From Nostocales cyanobacterium LEGE 11386 (GTDB lineage Bacteria; Cyanobacteriota; Cyanobacteriia; Cyanobacteriales; Nostocaceae), in contig JADEXK010000003.1 in NCBI GenBank assembly GCA_015207155.1, positions 62,001-126,000 of the forward strand: a DNA stretch of 64,000 bases, written 5' to 3'. Both the position numbers and the translations under genes were made by a program. The notes beneath the pieces were generated by a model, which was not told the DNA's origin, did no database searches, and saw only the letters and a list, made by a program, of their open reading frames with translations. Each line of letters opens with the position of its first letter. Position 1 is the stretch's first letter. Of this stretch, positions 35,751 through 45,850 are shown piece by piece.

Positions 35751-38453
35751 TTAAAACTTCGGTTTATCTGCCTCCATTTTTGGTTCTTGATTCTGGATTT
35801 CATACTCACCAAATTGCTGGATTAATTTAGCAACTAAACCCGTCCATCCGGTTTGATGACTTGCACCAATTCCCGCACCATTATCACCATGAAAATATTC
35901 GTAGAATAAAATCAAGTCTCGCCAATGTGGATCATTTTGAAACTTTTCTATTCCACCATAAACAGGACGTTTACCAGAAGAATCCTTTAAGAAAATTTTG
36001 GTTAATCTTTGAGATAGTTCTGATACTACTTCCCAAAGATTCATCATTTGTCCAGAACCTGTAGGACATTCCACTTGGAAATCATCTCCCAAGTAATAAT
36101 GGAACTTTTGCAGAGATTCAATTAGTAAAAAGTTTACCGGAAACCAAATAGGCCCCCGCCAATTAGAATTACCGCCGAATAAACCACTACTAGATTCAGC
36201 CGGTTCATAATCTACACGAAATTGAGAACCGTTGACATCAAAATTATAGGGATTTTCAGCATGAAATCGAGAAAGGGCGCGAATACCATAGGGACTGAAA
36301 AACTCACTTTCATCAAGCATCTTTTGCAGAATACTTCTTAATTTATCCCGTGAAACTATTGCCAATAATCTCCTAGCACCTATGCCTATTGTTTCCATAC
36401 AAGCGACATTTTGCCGCAAATCTGGACGATTTTTGATAAACCACTCCAGCCGCTTTTTAAATCCAGGCAGAATTTTTAATGTGTCTGGTTCAATAGTTTC
36501 AATAGCAAATAGGGGAATTAATCCTACTATTGATCGTACTTTTAAAGTAATCTGCCGTTCTGGTAGATGCAGTACATCATAGTAAAAACTATCTGCTTCA
36601 TTCCATAAACTAGCTTCCATTTCACCAATTTTATTCATAGCATCAGCTATGTACAGAAAATGCTCAAAGAATTTAGTAGCAATATCTTCATACACAGGAT
36701 TAGTCTTGGCTAATTCTAAAGAAATAGCTAACATATTTAAACAATACATTCCCATCCAACTAGTACCATCAGATTGGTCAATATGTCCCCCTGTAGGTAA
36801 AGCTGCACTCCGGTCAAATACTCCAATATTATCTAATCCTAAAAATCCGCCTTGAAAGACATTATTCCCCTCAGCATCTTTACGATTTACCCACCAAGTA
36901 AAATTGAGCATCAGCTTTTGAAATACCCGTTCTAAAAATTGCCGATCTGCTCGTCCATACATCTTCTGTTCAATCTTATAAATTCGCCAAGTTGCCCAAG
37001 CATGAACAGGTGGATTAACATCACTAAACTTCCACTCATAAGCGGGAATTTGACCGTTGGGATGCATATACCATTCTCGTGTTAAAACATCCAATTGGTA
37101 TTTAGCAAAATCCGGGTCAACCATTGCCAAAGGAATCGTATGAAATGCTAAATCCCAAGCAGCAAACCAAGGATATTCCCATTTATCAGGCATCGAAAGA
37201 ATATCTTCATTGTAGAGATGAAACCATTCTTTATTTCTTCCTTTTTGGCGTTCTAGTGGTGGGGTTGGTGTCTGCGTATCTCCTTTTAGCCAATCCTCGA
37301 CAATGTAGTGATAAAATTGCTTACTCCACAGCATCCCTGCAAATGCTTGTCGCTGCACATTCCGCATATCTTCACTTAAGTTAAATGGAGTAATGCGCTG
37401 ATAGAATTCGTCTGCTTGGCTTTGGCGTTGACTGAAAATTACATCAAATTCTTGACCAAATGGGACAACTAAGTTAGCTACATCACAAAGTCGCAGTTTG
37501 ATAATCTGTGTTTCACCTGCACCAACTGTTAACACATAATTAACAGATGCTTTCGTACCAAAGTTACCAGGATTTACTGCTGATTTTTTACCTTTGACAA
37601 TATAATCATTAATCCCATCTTTCACATAAGTAGATGTATTAGGAGTGCCAAACAATCGCTCTATATTTGTTTCGTTCTCCGTAAAGAGAATTTCGTTTGC
37701 TTGCTGACAATACAGCCACCTTTTACCTAAAGTTTCATGAAATGCTGCTATAGTCTGAAAACCATTGCTTGAAATTACTTCTTGTAAAAATGGTTTATTC
37801 GTATCTCCATTCCAAGACCAAGTATTACGAAACCAAAGAGTAGGTAATAAGTGCAGTGTCTTAGCTTCTGCTCCCCGGTTAATTACTTTGATTTGGATAA
37901 GAATATCCTCAGCAGTATTTTTGGCATATTCGACAAACACATCAAAGTATTTATCACCATCAAATACGCCTGTATCTAGTAATTCAAATTCTGTTTCTCG
38001 ACGATCGCGGCGTTGATTTTCTGCAACTAATTGGGAGTAAGGAAAGGCTGTTTGAGGATATTTATACAATGCCTTCATGTAAGAATGAGTCGGGGTACTG
38101 TCTAAATAAAAGTAATATTCTTTAACGTCTTCGCCGTGATTACCTTCATTACCAGTCAGACCAAAAAATCGTTCTTTGAGAATAGCATCTTCACCATTCC
38201 ACAGAGCGATCGCAAAACAAAGTCGTTGATGATTATCAGAAATTCCCAAAATCCCATCTTCACCCCAACGGTAAGCACGAGAACGAGCTTGATCATGGGT
38301 GAAATAGTCCCACGCCGTACCATTTGGACTGTAATCTTCACGGACAGTTCCCCACTGGCGATCGCTTAAATATGGCCCCCACCTGCGCCAATGAGCTTTA
38401 TTAGTTACGGCTGCTTCTAATCTAATCTCTTCTTGGGTGAAATTTGTCATCAT
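35751..38453 (-). CDS. GH63-like (MGH1-type) glucosidase
   Basis: A 900-residue alpha-glucosidase-like protein with an (alpha/alpha)6 barrel in its C-terminal two thirds. Recognisable segments are [21 protein letters not shown], near residue 440 (general acid Asp region), [31 protein letters not shown], and [20 protein letters not shown] with a base-region near residue 760. The N-terminal third is a beta-sandwich. GH63 enzymes release glucose or mannosylglycerate-type products; the bacterial substrate is uncertain. No signal peptide, so cytoplasmic. Start is one of two adjacent ATGs (38453 or 38450). An isoamylase-like GH133 gene lies 1.4 kb upstream on the same strand, with a nuclease-like gene between, so a storage-glucan role is plausible but not proven. 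Confidence 0.85.
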   Translation of the reverse strand: MMTNFTQEEIRLEAAVTNKAHWRRWGPYLSDRQWGTVREDYSPNGTAWDYFTHDQARSRAYRWGEDGILGISDNHQRLCFAIALWNGEDAILKERFFGLTGNEGNHGEDVKEYYFYLDSTPTHSYMKALYKYPQTAFPYSQLVAENQRRDRRETEFELLDTGVFDGDKYFDVFVEYAKNTAEDILIQIKVINRGAEAKTLHLLPTLWFRNTWSWNGDTNKPFLQEVISSNGFQTIAAFHETLGKRWLYCQQANEILFTENETNIERLFGTPNTSTYVKDGINDYIVKGKKSAVNPGNFGTKASVNYVLTVGAGETQIIKLRLCDVANLVVPFGQEFDVIFSQRQSQADEFYQRITPFNLSEDMRNVQRQAFAGMLWSKQFYHYIVEDWLKGDTQTPTPPLERQKGRNKEWFHLYNEDILSMPDKWEYPWFAAWDLAFHTIPLAMVDPDFAKYQLDVLTREWYMHPNGQIPAYEWKFSDVNPPVHAWATWRIYKIEQKMYGRADRQFLERVFQKLMLNFTWWVNRKDAEGNNVFQGGFLGLDNIGVFDRSAALPTGGHIDQSDGTSWMGMYCLNMLAISLELAKTNPVYEDIATKFFEHFLYIADAMNKIGEMEASLWNEADSFYYDVLHLPERQITLKVRSIVGLIPLFAIETIEPDTLKILPGFKKRLEWFIKNRPDLRQNVACMETIGIGARRLLAIVSRDKLRSILQKMLDESEFFSPYGIRALSRFHAENPYNFDVNGSQFRVDYEPAESSSGLFGGNSNWRGPIWFPVNFLLIESLQKFHYYLGDDFQVECPTGSGQMMNLWEVVSELSQRLTKIFLKDSSGKRPVYGGIEKFQNDPHWRDLILFYEYFHGDNGAGIGASHQTGWTGLVAKLIQQFGEYEIQNQEPKMEADKPKF

Positions 38454-38705
38454 AGCATTGTACTTTCATGAATTTGCTATCTGGAGTATCTTATTTTTAT
38501 CAAAGATATAGCTGAGGTTTTGATTAAACTTGATAGAAATATTAGTAAGTAAAAATTTATAATAAACTCAGGAAAAATTTATGTTGATTCTTATTTGAAC
38601 TTTAGGTTGTGTTAGATTTAATTTGGAGTTAAATAAAGATTTTTAAATAAAAATAAAATAAATTATCATATTTTATGGTTACTTGTTTTATGAGGTTAAG
38701 TATAT

Positions 38706-39701
38706 ATGGATGGTGCGGAGGCTAAAGCCTTGTTGAAAATTGCTTATGAAGACGAACCTGTTTTTCTTCCACCCAGTGTATTGGACAAAATAATGTTAGA
38801 TGATATACCTGATGAGGTAATGATTGAGGTTGGCTCACTTAGAGATGGTGTGATGTATCTCGACTGGAGCGGCAGGCTATTCAAAGATCAGGATCAGATA
38901 AAAGGTGAAGCAGATTATACTTGGACACGAAAATACTGGTACTCACCTATTGGTTTAGAACATTATTTAGACTTGGTACGCCGTGCTGTTGAATTGCGTA
39001 ATAGAGTTCATGGCGATGTAGAGGTAACAAATTACAATGATGATGGTGCCTATATTCACATGACATTTGTTATAAGTACAAGAAAAAAGAATCTTGGTAA
39101 AGCATATCAACACGTAAAGGTACTCTGTAATGAACTAGAAGAGATAGCTGAAAAAGCGTCTGATGAAGCTGGAAAAAGACTTTCTGAAATTGCGAGTCGA
39201 TTGTCTGGATGGGGTAGACAAAGTTTAGACACACTTGTAAACACGGTTGAAAAGGCTTCTTCTAACGATGAGCGTGGAAGGTCTTTGGAAGAGTTGATTA
39301 GTCAGTTGTTTGAAACAATAGTAGGTTTTACAGTGACAGATCGTATCAGGACAGCAACTGAAGAAATTGACATTGCTGTTTTGAATGATAGTAACGATCC
39401 TCGCTTTAAACGGGAATCAGCCATTCTATTGGCTGAGTGTAAAAATTGGAGTGACAAATGCGGCAAAAACGAGTTTGTTCTGTTTAAGGAAAAAATCGAA
39501 AATCGTAGTAATCGATGTTCTCTTGGATTCTTAATCTCATGGAATGGTTTCAAAGATACTGTTACTAAGGAAATGTTGCGTGGGAGTAGAGAGCATACAC
39601 TTGTAGTACCAATGACAGGGAAAGATATTCGTGCTGCTGTGCGTGATAGTAATTTTTCTGACGTGTTGGCATTATGCTGGCAAAAAGCTATCACTACCTA
39701 A
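38706..39701 (+). CDS. Mrr-like PD-(D/E)XK restriction endonuclease-fold protein with unknown N-domain
   Basis: Residues about 189-320 show a restriction-endonuclease-like core: a helix RGRSLEELISQLFETIVGF, Asp222 in TEEIDIAVL, and E-C-K at 244-246 (LLAECKNW), together the D...ExK catalytic pattern of Mrr-type nucleases. Residues 1-188 match nothing I recognise; they contain a basic/aromatic middle (TWTRKYWYSPIGLEHYLDLV) and a coiled-coil-like helix (KVLCNELEEIAEKASDEAG). It lies alone in AT-rich DNA between two glycosidase genes on the opposite strand, with no methyltransferase or helicase nearby. A defence role against modified or foreign DNA is inferred from the nuclease fold. Confidence 0.72.
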   Translation: MDGAEAKALLKIAYEDEPVFLPPSVLDKIMLDDIPDEVMIEVGSLRDGVMYLDWSGRLFKDQDQIKGEADYTWTRKYWYSPIGLEHYLDLVRRAVELRNRVHGDVEVTNYNDDGAYIHMTFVISTRKKNLGKAYQHVKVLCNELEEIAEKASDEAGKRLSEIASRLSGWGRQSLDTLVNTVEKASSNDERGRSLEELISQLFETIVGFTVTDRIRTATEEIDIAVLNDSNDPRFKRESAILLAECKNWSDKCGKNEFVLFKEKIENRSNRCSLGFLISWNGFKDTVTKEMLRGSREHTLVVPMTGKDIRAAVRDSNFSDVLALCWQKAITT

Positions 39702-39842
39702 TTTTATTTTGAATTAACCGTCAGTCACTTAACACTTCAGTGCAACAGACGTAAGAAGACTACCAGCCAAGTTGTCAAAGTTATCTCTTTTCACCAACTT
39801 TTACTTTTACACTGCGCCTTAAATCCTGAGTTATTTCCCATA

Positions 39843-41825
39843 TCAATCCTCAGTCGCCAACCAAGCACGTAAAACCTCTGCAACAGTCCACGCTTGGGCA
39901 ATACATCCCCGTGGATTCATCGGCGCATCACCATCAAATATTTCGCTGAGACTGCCAATACCGTGTGCAGTGAGATGATTCGCCATCGGCTCGAGAAATT
40001 GACGCGCCTGCTGAGGATTTTTGTAAACGCGTAGATGTGCTTGGACAAACGCACCTATTAACCAACCCCAAACAGTACCCTGATGGTAAGCTCCATCCCT
40101 ATGATACTGATCACCACCGTATATTCCATGATATTGGGTATGGTCAGGAGAGAGCGATCGCAATCCATGTGAAGTCAGTAGCATCCGTCCACAAATATCT
40201 ACTATTTTTCTTTGTTGAACAGCCTTAAGGGGACTTTCTGGTAATGACACAGCAAAGATTTGGTTAGGACGCAACGATGAATCATCCCCATTAGGACTAT
40301 CTATCACGTCATAGCAGTAACCTAATCCATCATGCCAAAATCGAGAAAATCTTGCTAAAGCCCGGTCTGCCATTGCCTGATATTCTTGATGTGGTTTACC
40401 AAGCTGACGAGCAAATTTCGCCATTGCCCGTAAAGCATTATACCAAAGTGCATTGACTTCAATAGGTTTACCGATTCGGGGTGTCACTACCCAGTCTTCC
40501 ACCTTGGCATCCATCCAAGTTAACTGCACACCCGTAACCCCTGCGTAAAGCAAACCATCGGCGGGATCTAAGTGGATGTTGTAGCGTGTACCGCAACAGT
40601 GCCAATTAATGATGTCTGCTAATACCGAAAAGAGTTCACTCAGCAAATGATCATCACCTGTCGCACTGTAGTAGGCGCGAACTGCTTCAAAGTACCACAG
40701 CGTAGCATCAACTGTATTGTATTCTGGTTGCTCCCCAGCATCAGGAAAGCGATTAGGTAACATTCCCTGGTTCACACATTTAGCAAATGTACGCAGAATT
40801 GAGCGTGCTACTTCTGGGCGACCAGTGGAAATCGTCAACCCTGGTAGACTAATCATGGTGTCTCGTCCCCAGTCGCTAAACCAGTGATACCCAGCAATGA
40901 TGCTTTTGCCGTTGGGTTCTTCTGGTAATGGACGGTCTACAATAAACTGGTCAGCAGCTAATACCAAATGGTTAATCCAAGTTGGTAATTCCTGACTATT
41001 GAGAGGTCGGTGAGCTTTGGCAATTTCTATTAACTTTTGTTCTTGAGCACGTCGCAACTTGAGGGCGGTTTCTCCTTGCAAGTTTGGTTGTTTTTCTGTG
41101 CTGGCAACAAAAGTAAATGATTCCCCAGGATTGAGTGTAACTTCAAAGGTAGCAGCGTGGAGGTGGTCTTCTTTGTCGCTCAATCCCCGATAACGTTCAA
41201 CTGCCAAATCAAAATCATAATACCAATTGTGGACAGCAGACACACTCCCGGAATCACTGAGCAAATAAAAAGGCGTAGCACCGGGATAAGCAGTAATACA
41301 AATGCCTTTGCCAACCGTTTCTAGAGACATTTGCCAGCTATTACTCTGGGTACTGCCATGATAATCACGGTAGTTAACCATTGCTTTGAGCATTAGCCCC
41401 AAGGGTTGGGTAGCACGAGACAAAGTATATTGCACGTAGGTTGTATTAGCACCTTGCTGCATCCACACCCGTTTTTCTAACAAAGCATCAGCCACAGCAA
41501 ATCGCCATACCGGGATTGTACCTTCCAAAGCAAAACCCTCAATATGGCGATAACCATGGGGACTGACAATACCATCTGCCCAGCGATTAGTATTTAGGTG
41601 ATAGGAGCGAGTATCATACAAGACGGTTTCATCTAGTTTTGCCAACAGTAAAGTTCGACCTAAAGGTGGTTGCAAAGCCGCTACCAATAAGCCGTGATAG
41701 CGACGAGTCAGTAAACCTGCTACTGTACCAGAAGCATAACCACCAATACCGTTAGTAACTAACCATTCCCTTGGCTCGGCGGTGTCGAGATTACCGCAGA
41801 TTTCCCGCCCAAATTCTATACACAT
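39843..41825 (-). CDS. Amylo-alpha-1,6-glucosidase / glycogen-debranching-like (GH133)
   Basis: 660 residues. The N-terminal domain (about 1-270) has the GDE_N features TNGIGGYASGTVAGLLTRRYHG and LLLAKLDETVLYD. The C-terminal (alpha/alpha)6 barrel has AGYHWFSDWGRDTMISLPGL (catalytic Asp of GH133 in WGRD), PEYNTVDATLWYFEAV, and the end YHQGTVWGWLIGAFVQA and LSEIFDGDAPMNPRGCIAQAW. It hydrolyses alpha-1,6 branches in glycogen or related glucans. No signal peptide. Probably transcribed alone; the gap to the convergent Mrr-like gene (39702-39842) holds no obvious terminator. Confidence 0.9.
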   Translation of the reverse strand: MCIEFGREICGNLDTAEPREWLVTNGIGGYASGTVAGLLTRRYHGLLVAALQPPLGRTLLLAKLDETVLYDTRSYHLNTNRWADGIVSPHGYRHIEGFALEGTIPVWRFAVADALLEKRVWMQQGANTTYVQYTLSRATQPLGLMLKAMVNYRDYHGSTQSNSWQMSLETVGKGICITAYPGATPFYLLSDSGSVSAVHNWYYDFDLAVERYRGLSDKEDHLHAATFEVTLNPGESFTFVASTEKQPNLQGETALKLRRAQEQKLIEIAKAHRPLNSQELPTWINHLVLAADQFIVDRPLPEEPNGKSIIAGYHWFSDWGRDTMISLPGLTISTGRPEVARSILRTFAKCVNQGMLPNRFPDAGEQPEYNTVDATLWYFEAVRAYYSATGDDHLLSELFSVLADIINWHCCGTRYNIHLDPADGLLYAGVTGVQLTWMDAKVEDWVVTPRIGKPIEVNALWYNALRAMAKFARQLGKPHQEYQAMADRALARFSRFWHDGLGYCYDVIDSPNGDDSSLRPNQIFAVSLPESPLKAVQQRKIVDICGRMLLTSHGLRSLSPDHTQYHGIYGGDQYHRDGAYHQGTVWGWLIGAFVQAHLRVYKNPQQARQFLEPMANHLTAHGIGSLSEIFDGDAPMNPRGCIAQAWTVAEVLRAWLATED

Positions 41826-41929
41826 AAATCAATATTCTGGCTGGCGATCAATATTTGGATTATCAGTCATGAATCCTATCCTGTGTTGAGAGAGGAATTA
41901 CTTAATAACTTCTCAAGACGGAAGAATCG

Positions 41930-42078
41930 TATCGCTAAAGCGAAAGCTCCGCTCTAAGCGCAGCTATGCCGTAGGCTTTACGCGTAGCGTGCGCGCAGCG
42001 CATACCGCAGAGGCACAGAGGAGCCATTGCGTTGCGCGGGTTCCCCGCGTTGTAGCAAATGGCGTAACACGGAGGAAT
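41930..42078. repeat. Cluster of short dispersed repeats, including a solo 46-bp module
   Basis: About 41935-42015 is a run of small G+C-rich repeats (agcgaaagctccgctct, gccgtaggctttacgcgtag). At about 42021-42066 the reverse complement reads ACGCCATTTGCTACAACGCG and on to GGCTC, the same module found nested in E1 at 35640 and 48133. No gene lies in the 325 bp between the debranching enzyme and DM13 genes. Confidence 0.65.
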
Positions 42079-42150
42079 GAGAGTTAGAGAAGTATTTTGC
42101 GTAAGTCCTATCTTATTTCTTCTGCATTCGCTATTCTGTATCCTGAATCT

Positions 42151-42663
42151 TTACCTTCTCAAACTAGCAGCACCAAATGTAGCATTGAATTTACGACACC
42201 AGATAGCTACAGATTTATAATCTGCTAAATTGATGTTGTTAGGAATCGTATAAGTTTGGGCGCCACGAAATTTTTTTAAGGGAGTTAAAACCACATAATC
42301 CCCCTTTTTTAAAGGATAGGCTGGTGGCTTAGTCGAACCAATGACATTATTAGAGCGGTGTAAAACTATGACTAAGTCCGGCCCCATCTCAGAGGTTTTA
42401 AATGACTCCTCCAACTTAAGTAATAATCTGCCATTTTGGTTAGTAATACGAACTGTTCCTTGGGTTTTATGTTCGCCAGAAACAAATGTACCAGATAAAG
42501 ACCGGGCAGACTTGGGTGGAGTATTAGCTTGTGCTGAGGGCATGATACTAAGTGCATCTGTATTCATAGAAACTGTAGTAAACTGCATATTGACTGCTTC
42601 TCTGACACAGCCTACTATCAACCCAGAGACTAGACCTAGTATGAGCAAGTGATTTAATTTCAT
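42151..42663 (-). CDS. DM13-domain lipoprotein
   Basis: The ATG at 42663 is preceded by AGGAA and gives MKLNHLLILGLVSGLIVGC, a lipoprotein signal with lipobox ending at Cys19; the frame from 42693 would spoil it. Residues about 55-165 are a DM13 domain: LSGTFVSGEHKTQGTVRI, MGPDLVIVLHRS, and the C-terminal hallmark NINLADYKSVAIWCRKFNATFGAA with its conserved Cys. DM13 domains are thought to take part in redox or electron-transfer steps at the cell surface in animals; bacterial function is unsettled. The protein is expected to be anchored to the outer face of a membrane. 170 residues, transcribed alone. Confidence 0.88.
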   Translation of the reverse strand: MKLNHLLILGLVSGLIVGCVREAVNMQFTTVSMNTDALSIMPSAQANTPPKSARSLSGTFVSGEHKTQGTVRITNQNGRLLLKLEESFKTSEMGPDLVIVLHRSNNVIGSTKPPAYPLKKGDYVVLTPLKKFRGAQTYTIPNNINLADYKSVAIWCRKFNATFGAASLRR

Positions 42664-42912
42664 AAACCAAAATTCCTGTAAATCATAGTGCAACTGATTA
42701 TTGCTTGTATCGTAAGTTCAAAAATTATTAATGTCCAAAAATGTTACTAAAAAAGGCTGATATTATGCTGAGAAAATTCTTCACAATTTCTCAGCCAAAT
42801 CTAATTTTTCTTAGTTCACTCTTCGCTGATGGTTAAACTTCATGTAGCAACGTGAGCAACAGGCGATCGCACTTTTATCCTTTTTTAAATATAGCGCTCC
42901 TATATGTGTGAT

Positions 42913-43998
42913 TTATTTCTCTATAATCCGCATTGTATGACCATCAGGATCTCTTACTAAAAACCCCTTTTTAAAACCCAATTCTTGCCCAGGAATTGTT
43001 ACAACACCAGGAGAAATAAAAGTTAATTCGTGGTTTCTTAACTTCTTATTCACTGCTATTACATCCTTGACAACCAGTGTAGTTTGCCAATGCAATAAAT
43101 CATTGGGACTTGCATCAGTGGGTAAAGGTCGCCCATCTTTTGGTGTCAGATATTCTAAAAATTCAATGCCTATACCAGCAGGAGAACGCAAAGTACTAAT
43201 ATGTAATCTTGCTCCTTGGACATTATTTAAATATTCCTGTTCTGTCCCGTAATTCATGCTTTCTCCTACCAGTTTTAAACCCAAGAAATCACGATAAAAC
43301 TGCAAACTGACTTGAGTATTAGAAACGACGATCGCTGTATGGTCAATTCCCAAAAATAGCTGGTTAGTTGGTTTCTGCCATTTGCGATCGCCTTTACCTG
43401 GCGGAAAGTAAATAATTTCTAGATTATGTCCATCTGGATCTTTGAAATAGAAAGCGCGAATACCGGCTGCGGCTTTGTTGGAGTCAGGAATGCGTTGGGG
43501 TGCAGTAGAGGCATGTTGTACCTTAAATTTGCGTAAATGTTGGTAAGCTTGATCCATATCGCTGACAGCGATCGCAATATGTTGGAACCAATGATCATTA
43601 CTGCGAGAGTCTAGGGGAATTGGTTTACCTTTTGGAGTAAGATACTCAGTTAATTCGATTGTTTCATTTCCTAACTGCATCTGTACCACACGCAACCGCA
43701 CACCAAACAATCCTTGCAGTTTTTCATATTCAGTACCCAAAACTTCCACATCTGAAATTTTCTTGAAAGCCAGCACCTGAGAATAAAATTCTACTGCACG
43801 ATCCATGTCAGAAACAGTCATGCCTACTGATTCTACTTTGGTAACAGCTTGCTGAGTGGCTGATGGTTCAGCTGCTACAACCAAGCTGGGATGATTGTTG
43901 TGCGAGAGAAAGTTAATCTGTATCGGAGGAGGAATAGCGATCGCTACAAAAATACAAAAAGATAAAATTATCCTTAAATATTTAACTGTCATGGTCAT
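42913..43998 (-). CDS. Secreted protein with two VOC (glyoxalase-fold) domains
   Basis: A signal peptide or anchor (residues 1-43, ending VVAAEP) precedes two vicinal-oxygen-chelate domains: about 53-205 (VESVGMTVSDMDRAVEFYSQVLAF ... DPDGHNLEII) and 218-360 (GIDHTAIVVSNTQVSLQFY ... DPDGHTMRIIEK). Metal-ligand-type His and Glu positions are retained in both. The family includes glyoxalase I, ring-cleaving dioxygenases and fosfomycin-resistance proteins, so the reaction is unknown; location is predicted periplasmic. Start ATG 43998 or 43992. It overlaps the aquaporin gene by 17 bp and is the last gene of the SDR / aquaporin / VOC operon, pointing to shared handling of a small polar metabolite. 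Confidence 0.85.
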   Translation of the reverse strand: MTMTVKYLRIILSFCIFVAIAIPPPIQINFLSHNNHPSLVVAAEPSATQQAVTKVESVGMTVSDMDRAVEFYSQVLAFKKISDVEVLGTEYEKLQGLFGVRLRVVQMQLGNETIELTEYLTPKGKPIPLDSRSNDHWFQHIAIAVSDMDQAYQHLRKFKVQHASTAPQRIPDSNKAAAGIRAFYFKDPDGHNLEIIYFPPGKGDRKWQKPTNQLFLGIDHTAIVVSNTQVSLQFYRDFLGLKLVGESMNYGTEQEYLNNVQGARLHISTLRSPAGIGIEFLEYLTPKDGRPLPTDASPNDLLHWQTTLVVKDVIAVNKKLRNHELTFISPGVVTIPGQELGFKKGFLVRDPDGHTMRIIEK

Positions 43999-44842
43999 TT
44001 TCTCTAGGATTAATCGGTAAGCGATCGCTCAATAGCCATTGCATTTGACCTACTTTTGAGTGACGATAGTTGCAGCGAAAAATACAGCGTTTATTGTTGT
44101 GGTGATGTAGTTTGGCGCAGCGAACAGCCTTTTTCCCCTTTAACTTCACATAAATTTCTGCTGCCAACAGCATTCCTAACAGTGGTGCAGTAAAATAAAC
44201 CCAGATAGCTGTCCAATTGTGAGAGAGAATTGCTGAAGCTAAGGTACGAGCTGGATTCATGCTCATACCCGATAATGGTGCTTCTACAGTGATGTAAGTT
44301 GCAATTAACACCCCTGCAAATATGCCAGTGAATCGAGCAATTTTCGGAGTGTTGGATACAAACAAAATCATCAACATCACACCAAAGGAAATTACTAACT
44401 CTGCTAAAAATGCGATGCCTGCACCACTCACACCGGGAATTGTAGTAATGTAATTTACAGCAGGATCGGTGACTGCATTTTTGAACACTGCCACTGCAAA
44501 CAATAATCCCGACAATCCACCTAAAAATTGTGCCAGGATGTAGAAAATAGCATCCCACAGCTTAATTTTGCCCAGACGAAAGAAGGTCAAGGTAACAACA
44601 GGGTTAATATGTGCGCCGGATTGTTTACCCCAGGGAGAGTAAATGATACAAATAGCGGTTAAACCCATTGCTACCCCAATAATAAATCGGCGTAAAAGTG
44701 GATTAGCAATTGTTTGGTGTATCAATGAAGCTGGATGCTCTAACAGTGCAGTCACTAGTGCCGCAGAAATCATAAAGATGCCCAATCCCACAGCTTCCAT
44801 CAAGTATTCAGGATAATGTTTTCGTAGTTCCTGCATCATCAT
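43982..44842 (-). CDS. MIP-family aquaporin / glycerol-facilitator-type channel
   Basis: Six hydrophobic helices with the two half-helix motifs: SGAHINPVVTL, where the first NPA is NPV, and GMSMNPARTLASA, canonical. After the last helix is a basic, Cys/His-rich tail (RCAKLHHHNNKRCIFRCNYR, residues about 238-257), then a further 28 residues up to the overlap with the next gene. 286 residues, longer than typical aquaporins because of this tail. Such channels pass water or small neutral solutes such as glycerol. Three successive ATGs start the frame at 44842. It lies 12 bp after the SDR gene and overlaps the VOC gene, so the three are an operon. Confidence 0.9.
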   Translation of the reverse strand: MMMQELRKHYPEYLMEAVGLGIFMISAALVTALLEHPASLIHQTIANPLLRRFIIGVAMGLTAICIIYSPWGKQSGAHINPVVTLTFFRLGKIKLWDAIFYILAQFLGGLSGLLFAVAVFKNAVTDPAVNYITTIPGVSGAGIAFLAELVISFGVMLMILFVSNTPKIARFTGIFAGVLIATYITVEAPLSGMSMNPARTLASAILSHNWTAIWVYFTAPLLGMLLAAEIYVKLKGKKAVRCAKLHHHNNKRCIFRCNYRHSKVGQMQWLLSDRLPINPRENDHDS

Positions 44843-44854
44843 AATTCGTAGTTA

Positions 44855-45652
44855 CTACTGTTCTTGGTAATTCCAAAGCAGTCCCCCATCGACAAAGAAG
44901 GTACTACCTGTAATGTAATCAGCATCAGAAGAAGCTAAAAATGTTACTAAAGCAGCGACATCTTGGGATTGACCTAAACGACCAAGGGGAATATTTTGTA
45001 ATAACGCCCCCAACTTTTGAGGGTCATTTAACAGCTTGGTATTAATAGGAGTTTCTATTGCTCCTGGGGCAACATTATTAATAGTGATTCCTAAAGCTCC
45101 TAACTCAACTGCCAAGTTACGAGTGAGCATTTTCACTCCACCTTTACTAGCACAGTAAGCCGTAAAATTAGGAAATGGTAATTCCTCATGTACCGAACTA
45201 ATATTAATAATTTTTCCAGGGCGGTTAGTGGCGATTAAATGTTGCACAAAAGCCTGAGTAGCAAAGAAAACTCCTTTTAAATTGACGTTCATCACAGCAT
45301 CATAATCTGCTTCTGTAACCTCCCAAAAAGCTGCATGTTTTTCAATGCCAGCATTATTTACCAAAATATCTAACTCGCCAAAATGGTTAATACTTTGTGT
45401 AATTAATTGACGCACTTCTTCAACACTACCCAAATCAGCTTTAAAGGTGTAACCATGCGATTTAGGGCAATAAGCCATGTGACAATTACCGCCAATAGCT
45501 TCTATCTTTGCCAAGGTTTCCTCTGCTCCTTCTGGATGGGAGCGATAGTTAATCACAACATTTGCTCCTGCTTGAGCAAGACGTAAGACAGTTTCTTGTC
45601 CAATTCCTTGACTGCTACCCGTAACTAGGGCAACTTTACCTTCTAGATTCAT
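44855..45652 (-). CDS. Short-chain dehydrogenase/reductase (glucose 1-dehydrogenase-like)
   Basis: Classical SDR of 265 residues: cofactor motif TGSSQGIGQET (about 11-21), NNAG near residue 99, catalytic Ser in NISSVHEE and Y-x3-K in YCASKGG, and C-terminal DYITGSTFFVDGG. An R after beta-2 (NYRSHPEG) suggests NADP(H). A cysteine-containing loop (NCHMAYCPKSHGYTFKAD) is longer than in most SDRs. The ATG at 45652 has AGGAGA upstream. First gene of the operon with the aquaporin and VOC protein. An E1 element ends only 44 bp upstream of the start codon and may contain or displace the promoter. The substrate, a sugar or other polyol, is unknown. Confidence 0.87.
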   Translation of the reverse strand: MNLEGKVALVTGSSQGIGQETVLRLAQAGANVVINYRSHPEGAEETLAKIEAIGGNCHMAYCPKSHGYTFKADLGSVEEVRQLITQSINHFGELDILVNNAGIEKHAAFWEVTEADYDAVMNVNLKGVFFATQAFVQHLIATNRPGKIINISSVHEELPFPNFTAYCASKGGVKMLTRNLAVELGALGITINNVAPGAIETPINTKLLNDPQKLGALLQNIPLGRLGQSQDVAALVTFLASSDADYITGSTFFVDGGLLWNYQEQ

Positions 45653-45695
45653 AAATTTTCTCCTTGTGAATTGTTGTTATGCTGTTTCTTTCGCT

Positions 45696-45850
45696 AACGT
45701 GAATTCGATGAACCTCACCCCAACCCATCTCCGACACGGAGAGGGGCTTAAATATCTTTAAAGCTCAACGAGAAATTAAGGTTTTGAAGCCTCTCTCCTA
45801 GCAGGGGAGAGGTTTGGAGAGGGGTTTTTTCCACTTGTCGAACTCACGTT
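45696..45850. mobile_element. E1 element, complete short copy upstream of the SDR operon
   Basis: Starts AACGTGAATTCGATGAACCT and ends GTCGAACTCACGTT; terminal 13-mers differ at one position. It lacks the 46-bp module (reads gcctctctcctagcaggggag). Flanks TCGCT and TAGTT agree at three of five positions, so a target duplication is not clear. It lies immediately upstream of the SDR start. Confidence 0.72.

Noticed and set aside
35648..35830. 60-codon plus-strand open frame
   Set aside because: Overlaps the E1 element and the 3' end of the glycosidase gene on the other strand.
44091..44558. 155-codon minus-strand open frame in the aquaporin gene
   Set aside because: Alternative-frame shadow; the aquaporin frame has clear helices and NPA-type motifs.
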